Shown here: positions 1 through 5,276 of the stretch, one piece after another
Numbering within the stretch: position 1 is the stretch's first letter
Layout: each line of letters opens with the position of its first letter
NCBI GenBank assembly: GCA_036507695.1
Contig: DATCIR010000279.1
Span: 1-5,276, forward strand
Reading direction: 5' to 3'
Length of the DNA stretch: 5,276 bases
Origin: JAKEGK01 sp036507695
Lineage (GTDB): Bacteria > Pseudomonadota > Gammaproteobacteria > SZUA-152
Notes under the pieces: generated by a model
The model's input: only the letters and a program-made list of their open reading frames with translations
Database searches by the model: none
Told to the model about the DNA's origin: nothing
Made by a program: the position numbers and the translations under genes

Positions 1-7
1 ATGCACA

Positions 8-159
8 GCGCGGGAGGCGGAGGTGTCTGGCAAGACCGTTGGCGGCAGGGAGAAGGTGAGACCCGGAACGGGTCGAGAACCTGGCCTGGGCCATGCCGCC
101 ATCGAGCCTGCAGGGATGCATTTACGGCGTGTCTTGCCAGATGCCTCCGCTTCCCGTGC
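8..159 (+). repeat. Large imperfect inverted repeat; folded repeat element or structured RNA
   Basis: Bases 8-36 pair with 131-159 over 29 positions: 25 are Watson-Crick and the other four (10/157, 16/151, 24/143, 25/142) are G-U wobbles if the plus strand is transcribed. On the minus strand the same four positions would be C-A mismatches, so the plus strand is the likely functional RNA strand. A second helix abuts the first, 37-47 with 94-104, broken only by a U-U at 39/102. Inside it a hairpin pairs 60-65 with 69-74 around a GAA triloop and continues as 54-57 with 79-82 across a purine-rich internal loop. Bases 105-130 stay unpaired in this model and contain two short palindromes, CCTGCAGG and ATGCAT. 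No U-tract follows, so it is not a simple terminator. From memory it resembles gammaproteobacterial dispersed intergenic repeats; no second copy lies in this window. A 62-codon open frame across it is explained by the repeat and is not called. Confidence 0.6.
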
Positions 160-358
160 GGGATTGTTCATAAACATAAACTAAAGTAACAAAGTAGAGC
201 TAGTTCCCGCAACAATTCACGGTTAATTCGTTGGCGCGATTAAACCAGATGGAAGTTACGCGGCAGCAAGCAGGCAAGTTAGATGGCACGTTCAACGTAA
301 ACACATTAACCGAGTTGGGTTAACGGTGAGCCGTCAATTGAGTAACAGAGGTAAAACT
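160..358. other. Non-coding stretch without a credible gene
   Basis: This stretch is more AT-rich than the folded element to its left. No plausible open frame with a ribosome binding site is visible on either strand. The only structure seen is a small perfect hairpin, TTAACC (306-311) and GGTTAA (318-323) around a 6-base loop. It lies about 36 bases beyond the stop of the 140-residue gene. It has no T-tract on either side, so it is at best a weak 3'-end structure for that gene. Confidence 0.5.
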
Positions 359-781
359 TCAGGTAAATTTACGGGCGCGGCGGATGCGGCGCAAGTAAAC
401 TATTTTGCGGGATGATTTGTAACGCAGTTTGGCCAGGCGGCGCTCAAGTATCCGGCCCAAGTCGTCCAATACGGTGCCGCAAATAAGATCGGCATGGTTG
501 TGGTAAAAACGCAGTTTGCAAGGCACCGGCTGGTGTAATCCCTTGCGGTTGCGTTTGTCAAACTCGGTCCAGGCTAATACCGGCAAATCGCCCAAGGTAC
601 GGTCGATACACACCCAGGCATCGTCATCAATCAGAATGTCCAAACCACGCAGACTAAACAGTTCCAAACGCAACGACGAGTCCAGGCGTAACTGCGATAA
701 ACGCACACGATTGAAGTGAGTCGCACCGACATAAGAAGGGACGGTCTTGATAATTGGAATGTCATTGAGCCGTGATTTCAT
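359..781 (-). CDS. Hypothetical protein, 140 residues, basic C-terminus
   Basis: I do not recognise this protein and assign no function. The frame can be opened by a TTG at 817, but the ATG at 781 is preferred because it gives a natural N-terminus (MKSRLNDIPI) and a candidate promoter lies immediately upstream of it. Neither start has a clear Shine-Dalgarno sequence. The first half reads as a compact mixed alpha/beta domain with an acidic turn (IDDDAW, 51-56). The middle holds two histidines in FYHNHA (92-97) and cysteines at 58, 88 and 101. Roughly the last 30 residues (from about 111) are a strongly basic tail rich in Arg and Lys, which could suggest nucleic-acid or ribosome contact, but that is inference only. 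No signal peptide or membrane segment is seen. It follows cbbO on the same strand, 133 bases beyond its stop and after a candidate terminator, so it is probably a separate unit. Amino-acid make-up and a lack of stops over 140 codons favour a real gene. Confidence 0.62.
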   Translation of the reverse strand: MKSRLNDIPIIKTVPSYVGATHFNRVRLSQLRLDSSLRLELFSLRGLDILIDDDAWVCIDRTLGDLPVLAWTEFDKRNRKGLHQPVPCKLRFYHNHADLICGTVLDDLGRILERRLAKLRYKSSRKIVYLRRIRRARKFT

Positions 782-788
782 GAGCAAC

Positions 789-817
789 AGTATGCAAGTT
801 GTTTGCGTTATGATCAA
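789..817 (-). promoter_or_regulatory. Candidate sigma70-type promoter of the 140-residue gene
   Basis: On the minus strand a -35-like TTGATC (817-812) is followed after 17 bases by a -10-like CATACT (794-789). Each matches consensus at four of six positions. The -10 box ends only 7 bases before the ATG at 781-779, so a start site at normal distance would fall on or within a base or two of the A of the ATG and give a leaderless message. That agrees with the absence of a ribosome binding site. Confidence 0.3.
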
Positions 818-887
818 CTACTTTTTATTAATTAAGAGCTGGTGCCTAATCAGCAAAAAGTATACAGGCTACGACCCTGCCGGCGCT

Positions 888-916
888 AAAAAAATTCCCA
901 GCAATGCGGAAATTTT
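888..916 (-). terminator. Candidate intrinsic terminator after cbbO
   Basis: On the minus strand AAAATTTCC (916-908) pairs with GGGAATTTT (899-891), nine base pairs including one G-U, around an 8-base loop. A run of seven T (894-888) forms the end of the stem and the tail. The upstream arm overlaps the cbbO stop codon at 917-915. The stem is AT-rich and therefore weaker than the terminator after cbbS. Confidence 0.5.
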
Positions 917-3254
917 AACGGGTCAAGGCCAGGAATAAAGCGGGTAACTTTTCCGGCAATTTTTGCACATGGTCAACCACGGCATAGCGATTCGCGCCAA
1001 AAATGCGCGAAACATAATCGTCCGCATCGGGATCCAAGGTCAGGCAGTAAGTAGTGACGCCGCGCGTAGCTAGTTCTTCCACCGCCTTTTTTGTGTCAAA
1101 CCGTAGGTACTGGGGGTCGCGCACGTCAATATCCGCCGGCTCGCCGTCGCTCACCAGGAGGATTAATTTACGTTGCTGGGGCTGGCGCAATAGAAACTTC
1201 CCGGCATGGCGCAAAGCCCCTCCCATACGCGTGGACAAACCCCCTTTCATGCCCGCCAACCGCGATTTGGCCTGGTCGTCGTAGGGCTGGTCAAAATCCT
1301 TGAAGCGAAAGTATTGCACGTCATGCCGGCCATCGGAGGCAAAACCGTGCACCGCGAATGGATCCCCGATACCATCGATTGCCCAGGACAAAATCGCGGC
1401 CGCCTCACGCGCCAATTGCAGTATTGGCCGGTCGGTCCCCGGCAATACTTCATTGGTGGATTCGGAAAGATCCAGCAACAATAACACCGCCAAATCGCGG
1501 GTTCGATGCCGGTAACGAATGTTAATGCGTGAATCGGGCATTTTCCCCATACGCATGTCAATCATGGCGCGGATCGCGGCGTTGATATCGACCTCGTCGC
1601 CTTCTTCCTGATACCGCTCTCTAACGATTCCACGAGGTTGCAAGGCGTCGATGATATGCTTCAAGCGGCTGGCGACAGGCCGGTACTCTAGCAGGGTATT
1701 GTCGATAAGCTGCGGGTCACCCTTGCTTTGGCGGCGCTCCAGCACCGTCACCCAATCCGGGCGGTGCAACTGCACCTGGTAATCCCACTCCTGGTAATGA
1801 TAGGGATCACTGACCGGCTCGGTGCCTTGCAGTTCGTTAATCGTGCAGCCTTCCTGATCCAGGTAAAAGGGCGTCTCCAGGCGCCAGATTTCCTGGGCGT
1901 CATCCCCCGCCAGTTCGCAATCCAGCTCGTTAACCATGTCCATCACGCTAACCGTTTTGCGAACCTGGCGTTGACTTAATGGAATGTATTCCGCTTCGCG
2001 CCAGCCGGCTTCATCGAAAGCCCACACGTAGCGGTTATCATCGCGATAGGGAATTCCAAAGGATTCCAGGATGCGCAGGCTGGGTATCGGCATATAACCG
2101 GCGAGTTTGTTATAAAACGTCACGCCCAAATCCCAGCTCATTTGACTGTTGGTGGCATCGGTTTTTACCCGTTCATGAAACGCGGCGGCCGCCTCTTTGA
2201 CCCAGGGATTGGTCTCCTGATGGGCTTCATCCAGCATGGCGCGCGCCACGCGCTCCAGCAAACCCACCACCCGGTCCGCCGCGCAACTCACTTCGCTCAC
2301 TTGTTTATGAACGCGCAGCCATATTTTTTTCAGGCCCGGAAATTCCCGGATCGCCAAATGCTCTATGCGCGCGTCTTCAAACAGGCCAATAAACACCATT
2401 TGCGACGGTGTCAGGGCTTCGGCGGACAAGGGCTCGCGGGTGTAGGATAAATGCGCCGCCGCATGGGTGGCTGTGGCGCGATACAAGTCAATGCCGGGTA
2501 CGGTTCCATAGTCATCGAACGCATCCGGCAGATGGATAACACGGTGTTCGATAAAACACCTATAACCTTCCCGGCTCTCGTAGTCACCGGAGGTCGGGCG
2601 CAGGAAAAAGTCCCTGCCCCAGAGCGCGCGTAAATAAAAATTCAGTTTGCGCTGGTTGTCTACAAATAGCGTACCCCGGCGTTCTTTTTGCAAAACCGCC
2701 TGGCTGTCAGCGGACTGTAACGCAAAATATTTGGCGAGCGCGTCGAAATCCCGGGCATGGGCTTGTGCACCCCACAATGCCCAGCGGCGCAAACCACCCA
2801 GGGTTAGTTTCTCAAACAGCACATCGAGCTGCGCCAGCATGGGACGCAAACCCCGGGGCGCCTTGGCGGACAATTGATGAATCAGCGACAAGTAACCGCG
2901 AAACAGATCCGCATCGCCCAAACGCCGGCTGGCGGTGGGCAAACTGGAAAGCATCAGATCAATGACTTCGCCGCTGACCATAGACGATAATTTAAGGGCG
3001 CTGGCAACCACATCCTTGATAACGTCCTCACCAACTTCCTTGACGACGGCGGGCATGCTTTGCAGGTAGGAAACCACCAGCGCGGAACCACGGCCCAGTT
3101 CGTGTAAGCCACGCGCGCCTTCCAGGTAGATTTGCAGGCCCGCGGGCGACATGACGCGGGAGGCTTCGTGAAAACTCGCGTCGAACGTATCCTTCACTTC
3201 CGGCGCGGCATTCTCGAGTTGCGCCCGGTACTCATCCAGGTTAACCGCCATCAC
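915..3254 (-). CDS. cbbO: RuBisCO activase adaptor CbbO (vWA domain protein)
   Basis: This is the vWA-domain partner of CbbQ in the cytoplasmic CbbQO RuBisCO activase. In characterised systems one CbbO sits on a CbbQ hexamer and contacts inhibited RuBisCO through its metal-ion-dependent adhesion site, so that ATP hydrolysis by CbbQ can release bound sugar phosphates. The 779-residue product has the family's usual length. The N-terminal roughly 200 residues look helical. A HAAAH motif (264-268) is followed by FEDARIEHLAI (292-302), a pair also typical of the related NorD proteins. The C-terminal vWA domain starts near 588 and keeps a full MIDAS: DLSES (D595, S597, S599), T675 in LSTRMGGAL, and D703 in VSDGE. 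GTG at 3254 and ATG at 3251 are adjacent possible starts; GGAG (3268-3265) lies 10 bases before the GTG, the same spacing as in cbbQ, so GTG is slightly favoured. It begins 49 bases after cbbQ with no terminator seen between them. Confidence 0.97.
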   Translation of the reverse strand: MMAVNLDEYRAQLENAAPEVKDTFDASFHEASRVMSPAGLQIYLEGARGLHELGRGSALVVSYLQSMPAVVKEVGEDVIKDVVASALKLSSMVSGEVIDLMLSSLPTASRRLGDADLFRGYLSLIHQLSAKAPRGLRPMLAQLDVLFEKLTLGGLRRWALWGAQAHARDFDALAKYFALQSADSQAVLQKERRGTLFVDNQRKLNFYLRALWGRDFFLRPTSGDYESREGYRCFIEHRVIHLPDAFDDYGTVPGIDLYRATATHAAAHLSYTREPLSAEALTPSQMVFIGLFEDARIEHLAIREFPGLKKIWLRVHKQVSEVSCAADRVVGLLERVARAMLDEAHQETNPWVKEAAAAFHERVKTDATNSQMSWDLGVTFYNKLAGYMPIPSLRILESFGIPYRDDNRYVWAFDEAGWREAEYIPLSQRQVRKTVSVMDMVNELDCELAGDDAQEIWRLETPFYLDQEGCTINELQGTEPVSDPYHYQEWDYQVQLHRPDWVTVLERRQSKGDPQLIDNTLLEYRPVASRLKHIIDALQPRGIVRERYQEEGDEVDINAAIRAMIDMRMGKMPDSRINIRYRHRTRDLAVLLLLDLSESTNEVLPGTDRPILQLAREAAAILSWAIDGIGDPFAVHGFASDGRHDVQYFRFKDFDQPYDDQAKSRLAGMKGGLSTRMGGALRHAGKFLLRQPQQRKLILLVSDGEPADIDVRDPQYLRFDTKKAVEELATRGVTTYCLTLDPDADDYVSRIFGANRYAVVDHVQKLPEKLPALFLALTR

Positions 3255-3303
3255 GGAAACAATACTCCACTGCGAGTCATTTGGTTATGCGGCGCCATGC
3301 CGA

Positions 3304-4113
3304 TTAGAAATAGGTCGCCACCGAGGCGTTCAAAGTATCACGCATGTCGGCATCGTCGGTGATGGGACTCACCAGCGCCATCATGCACGCCGCCTTGGGA
3401 TCGATGCCTTTCGCGATCAACTGACCGGCATAAATTAACAAGCGCGTGGAGATACCTTCATCCAGGCCATGGCCTTTCAGGTTGCGGCCACGATGACCCA
3501 CCTGAACCAGTTTGGCGGCGGTGGCCGGATCGACGCCGGATTCATGCGCCACGATTTCCGCTTCGGTTTCGGCGTTGGGATAGTCAAAATCCAGTGCGCC
3601 AAAACGCTGCTTGGTGGATTGCTTCAGATCTTTCATCAGGTTTTGATAACCGGGATTGTAGGAAATCACCAGCTGAAAATCCGGGTGCGCCGCCACGAGT
3701 TCGCCCTTTTTATCCAGCGGCAAGGTGCGGCGATGATCAGTAAGCGGATGAATAATCACGGTGGTGTCCTGGCGCGCTTCGACAATCTCATCCAGGTAAC
3801 AAATCGCGCCGATGCGCGCCGCCGTGGTCAATGGGCCATCCTGCCAGGTGGTGCCGCTGGGATCCAGCAAAAACCGGCCCACCAGATCGGAGGCGGTCAT
3901 GTCTTCGTTACAGGCAACCGTGATCAGGCGCTTCTTCAGCTTCCACGCCATGTATTCGACGAAGCGGGATTTACCGCATCCGGTAGGACCCTTGAGCATA
4001 ATAGGCATGCGGACCGAGTGGTAAGCCGCCTCAAACAGTTCCACTTCGCTGCCAACCGGTTTGTAATAGGGTTCTTCGGTAATCTTGTATTGATCGATAT
4101 CGATATCAGTCAT
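3304..4113 (-). CDS. cbbQ: RuBisCO activase motor CbbQ (MoxR-type AAA+ ATPase)
   Basis: CbbQ is the AAA+ motor of the CbbQO activase. It forms hexamers and uses ATP to remodel inhibited form I RuBisCO, with CbbO as the substrate-recognising adaptor. The 269 residues match the family length. Visible motifs are Walker A GPTGCGKS (42-49), Walker B ICYLDE (104-109, with D108 and E109), sensor 1 asparagine N153 in ISYNPGY, a likely arginine finger R170 in TKQRFGAL, and sensor 2 arginine R224 in ISTRLLIYAG. The close relative NorQ shares this layout, but adjacency to cbbLS and cbbO settles the assignment. The ATG at 4113 is chosen because GAAGG (4128-4124) lies 10 bases upstream. The gene sits 193 bases after cbbS, beyond a strong terminator, with its own candidate promoter, and runs into cbbO after 49 bases. 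All catalytic residues expected are present, so it should be active. Confidence 0.98.
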   Translation of the reverse strand: MTDIDIDQYKITEEPYYKPVGSEVELFEAAYHSVRMPIMLKGPTGCGKSRFVEYMAWKLKKRLITVACNEDMTASDLVGRFLLDPSGTTWQDGPLTTAARIGAICYLDEIVEARQDTTVIIHPLTDHRRTLPLDKKGELVAAHPDFQLVISYNPGYQNLMKDLKQSTKQRFGALDFDYPNAETEAEIVAHESGVDPATAAKLVQVGHRGRNLKGHGLDEGISTRLLIYAGQLIAKGIDPKAACMMALVSPITDDADMRDTLNASVATYF

Positions 4114-4163
4114 ATAACGAGTACCTTCATTCTTCAGTTATTCGGTAATGGATCGGAAAGAAT

Positions 4164-4189
4164 TTTGCGCGTTAATTATTTGCGCATTA
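4164..4189. repeat. Short direct repeat overlapping the candidate cbbQ promoter
   Basis: TTTGCGCGTTA (4164-4174) recurs as TTTGCGCATTA (4179-4189), matching at 10 of 11 positions with a 15-base period. The right copy overlaps the candidate -10 box at 4191-4186 and the left copy covers the region where transcription would start or the early leader. Such placement would suit a repressor site, but no known operator is recognised and a chance duplication in this AT-rich gap is possible. Confidence 0.35.
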
Positions 4190-4214
4190 GTTATTGGCCG
4201 CGCGCTGGCGTCAA
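4186..4214 (-). promoter_or_regulatory. Candidate sigma70-type promoter for cbbQO
   Basis: On the minus strand TTGACG (4214-4209, five of six consensus positions) is followed after a 17-base spacer by ACTAAT (4191-4186, four of six). It lies just past the terminator of cbbLS and would give a leader of roughly 65-70 bases before the cbbQ ATG at 4113. Its position between a terminator and a gene pair that needs its own expression supports the call; the -10 match is only moderate. Confidence 0.4.
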
Positions 4215-4223
4215 TTTATAACA

Positions 4224-4262
4224 AAAAACCCCTGGCCGGTATCACTGCGGACAGGGGTTTTT
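4224..4262 (-). terminator. Strong, potentially bidirectional intrinsic terminator after cbbS
   Basis: Bases 4224-4234 (AAAAACCCCTG) and 4252-4262 (CAGGGGTTTTT) are perfect complements over 11 positions, and 4236-4238 pair with 4248-4250 inside after one G-A mismatch. On the minus strand the GC core is followed by six T (4228-4223), as in a classical Rho-independent terminator. The flanking A/T runs make it usable in either direction. It starts 44 bases after the cbbS stop and lies within the operon, so it should lower cbbQO transcript relative to cbbLS instead of ending the cluster. Confidence 0.8.
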
Positions 4263-4306
4263 CGAATAAGGCCTTTGCCTATATGAAAAGCGTTTAAAAA
4301 AGCCAG

Positions 4307-4666
4307 CTATGCCTTGATGGGACCCCGGTAAATAACCATGGCGGCGCCTTGAGTTTGCGCATAGTTATCGTAACCAACCAAACGCACATGGTTGTTGGGA
4401 TGCGCCTTGTGGCAGGCTTTCGCTTCCGCCAGGATCTTATCCACGTCGGTCTCACCAAACATAGGCAATTTCCACATATACCAATAATGATCAAACGCAT
4501 TTTCCGGCTCAGTGTGTTCGATGGCGGGATTCCAGCCTTTGTCGACAATGTACTGTACCTGTTTACGGATATTGCCTGCATCCATTTCCGGCAAGTAAGA
4601 AAAAGTTTCAAACTTGCGGCTGGTAACATCGGCTAAACTCGATTTGTAATCTTGCATTTCACTCAT
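4307..4666 (-). CDS. cbbS: RuBisCO small subunit, form IA (non-carboxysomal IAq type)
   Basis: Small subunit of ribulose-1,5-bisphosphate carboxylase/oxygenase; eight copies cap the CbbL octamer in the cytoplasmic L8S8 enzyme. The 119-residue product shows the form IA N-terminus MQDYKSSL (4-11), FETFSYLP (19-26) and the conserved YWYMWKLPMFGE (61-72), and ends with VGYDNYAQ (97-104) and VIYRG (111-115). Compared with carboxysomal small subunits as I remember them, six extra residues lie between SSL and KFETFSYLP (about 12-17), a mark of the IAq subgroup normally found with cbbQO. The ATG at 4666 is chosen because GAGGA (4678-4674) lies 7 bases upstream; an in-frame GTG at 4699 would add 11 residues that encode this ribosome binding site and is rejected. 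It follows cbbL by 100 bases and is followed by a strong terminator. Confidence 0.99.
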   Translation of the reverse strand: MSEMQDYKSSLADVTSRKFETFSYLPEMDAGNIRKQVQYIVDKGWNPAIEHTEPENAFDHYWYMWKLPMFGETDVDKILAEAKACHKAHPNNHVRLVGYDNYAQTQGAAMVIYRGPIKA

Positions 4667-4673
4667 GTAAAAA

Positions 4674-4678
4674 TCCTC
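4674..4678 (-). promoter_or_regulatory. Ribosome binding site of cbbS
   Basis: GAGGA on the minus strand, 7 bases before the ATG at 4666. It decides the start in favour of this ATG over the in-frame GTG at 4699, and its spacing is the best of any gene in the window, as expected for an abundant protein. Confidence 0.85.
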
Positions 4679-4725
4679 GGTTAAATTCTCTACATTCACT
4701 TGCTAACCCGTCAGCGTTCAAGAAA

Positions 4726-4752
4726 CGCGGGGCGGGCATCGCCCACCCCGCG
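4726..4752 (-). terminator. GC-rich stem-loop between cbbL and cbbS (attenuator or mRNA-stabilising hairpin)
   Basis: On the minus strand 4752-4741 pairs with 4737-4726 as a continuous 12-base-pair stem with a 3-base loop. The one non-Watson-Crick position (4745/4733) is a U-G wobble in the transcript but would be a C-A mismatch on the other strand, matching the direction of transcription. It begins 14 bases after the cbbL stop and is followed by TTTC rather than a long T-run. Partial termination, or protection of the upstream cbbL message from 3' decay, is more likely than full termination because cbbS must be transcribed. Confidence 0.7.
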
Positions 4753-4766
4753 CACAAACAAATATG

Positions 4767-5276
4767 TTACTTGTGAACCACATCAAGTTTGTCAACGGTA
4801 TCGAATTCAAACTTGATTTCTTTCCAGGTTTCCATCGCCATCTTGAGTTCCGGACTGTGCTTGGCCGCGGCGGTAAGAATTTCCTTGCCTTCTTTCTCCA
4901 GCGCACGGCCTTGGTTGCGCGCTTCCACGCAGGCTTCGAGCGCCACGCGGTTGGCGGCGGCGCCGGCGGCGTTACCCCAGGGGTGACCCAGCGTGCCACC
5001 ACCGAACTGCAGCACCGAGTCGTCGCCGAAGATGGTGACCAGCGCCGGCATGTGCCACACATGGATACCGCCCGAGGCGACAGCGAATACGCCCGGCATG
5101 GAGCCCCAGTCCTGATCAAACATGATGCCGCGGCTGCGGTCTTCCTTGATGTACTTTTCGCGCAGGATGTCGATCCAGCCCAGGGTTGCGGCGCGATCGC
5201 CTTCGAGCTTGCCGACCACGGTGCCGGTGTGCAGGTGATCACCGCCCGACAGGCGCAGGATCTTAGCGAGCACGCG
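4767..5276 (-). CDS. cbbL: RuBisCO large subunit, form IA, C-terminal part (5' end outside window)
   Basis: Catalytic subunit of ribulose-1,5-bisphosphate carboxylase/oxygenase, the CO2-fixing step of the Calvin-Benson cycle. The last 169 residues are visible, beginning at a position equal to about residue 312 of the spinach enzyme; the carbamylated lysine and magnesium ligands lie outside the window. Present are SGGDHLHTGTVVGKLEG with the active-site histidine (spinach H327) and the mobile loop 6 lysine (spinach K334), SGGIHVWHMPAL with the phosphate-contact serine (spinach S379), and FGGGTLGHPWGNAAGA with the second phosphate-binding glycines. The frame is intact to a TAA at 4769-4767 and runs off the window edge with no break, so the truncation is due only to the window. 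Similarity to plant form I is high throughout; the form IA assignment rests on the small subunit and the cbbQO context. No carboxysome genes follow. Confidence 0.99.
   Translation of the reverse strand, partial: RVLAKILRLSGGDHLHTGTVVGKLEGDRAATLGWIDILREKYIKEDRSRGIMFDQDWGSMPGVFAVASGGIHVWHMPALVTIFGDDSVLQFGGGTLGHPWGNAAGAAANRVALEACVEARNQGRALEKEGKEILTAAAKHSPELKMAMETWKEIKFEFDTVDKLDVVHK

Noticed and set aside
1..189. 62-codon plus-strand open frame at the left edge
   Set aside because: It runs through both arms of the inverted repeat, has a low-complexity Gly/Arg-rich product and no visible ribosome binding site; the RNA/repeat structure explains the sequence better.
306..323. TTAACC/GGTTAA hairpin as terminator of the hypothetical gene
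   Set aside because: The stem is only 6 base pairs and no T-tract follows on the minus strand.
1..358. CRISPR array, tRNA or integron attC site in the left non-coding region
   Set aside because: There are no regularly spaced direct repeats, no cloverleaf, and no attC core sites; the symmetry is a single inverted repeat.
3304..4113. Assignment of the AAA+/vWA pair as norQ-norD (nitric oxide reductase maturation)
   Set aside because: The domain layouts are alike, but the pair directly follows cbbLS and no nor structural genes are present, so CbbQ/CbbO is the better call.
3469..4221. 250-codon plus-strand open frame antisense to cbbQ
   Set aside because: It lies almost wholly opposite the clear cbbQ gene, with no recognisable domain; long antisense frames are common opposite GC-biased genes.
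4294..4629. 111-codon minus-strand frame overlapping cbbS
   Set aside because: It is an out-of-frame shadow of cbbS, whose own frame has unmistakable RuBisCO small subunit motifs and a good ribosome binding site.
4667..4699. Longer cbbS start at an in-frame GTG (4699)
   Set aside because: The extra 11 codons encode the ribosome binding site of the ATG at 4666, and the resulting N-terminus does not match the family.
4718..5242. 174-codon minus-strand frame overlapping cbbL
   Set aside because: It is another frame of cbbL with a Ser/Arg/Pro-rich, unnatural product and would run into the cbbL-cbbS hairpin.

Overview
The window holds the 3' part of a bacterial CO2-fixation operon, all on the minus strand. 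In transcription order it reads cbbL (RuBisCO large subunit, C-terminal part only, cut by the right edge), cbbS (small subunit), cbbQ (MoxR-type AAA+ ATPase) and cbbO (von Willebrand A-domain adaptor). A small unrecognised gene on the same strand follows, and then about 360 bases without a credible gene. The small subunit carries a six-residue N-terminal insertion relative to carboxysomal small subunits, and cbbQ-cbbO lie next door with no carboxysome shell genes in view. Both points indicate a non-carboxysomal form IA ('IAq') RuBisCO. This suits a proteobacterial autotroph with moderate GC, most likely a gammaproteobacterial sulfur oxidiser or a RuBisCO-bearing methanotroph; the window cannot fix the genus.

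Layout from right to left, as transcribed: cbbL ends at 4767. A 100-base gap holds a strong GC-rich stem-loop before cbbS (4666-4307). A 193-base gap then holds a strong intrinsic terminator, a candidate sigma70-type promoter and a short direct repeat, so cbbQO probably receives both attenuated readthrough and its own transcription. cbbQ (4113-3304) and cbbO (3254-915) are 49 bases apart. A weaker terminator overlaps the cbbO stop codon. A 140-residue hypothetical gene follows (781-359); its candidate promoter sits so close to the ATG that the mRNA could be leaderless.

How the genes work together: CbbL8S8 fixes CO2 but is blocked when inhibitory sugar phosphates bind its active sites. CbbQ hexamers with one CbbO form an ATP-driven activase in which CbbO contacts RuBisCO through its MIDAS-bearing vWA domain and CbbQ supplies the remodelling force. 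Attenuation between cbbS and cbbQ fits the need for far more RuBisCO than activase.

The least ordinary part is the left end. Bases 8-159 form a large imperfect inverted repeat whose four non-Watson-Crick positions all become G-U pairs in a plus-strand transcript, with two further nested helices inside. It looks like a structured RNA or a folded dispersed repeat, not a protein gene.
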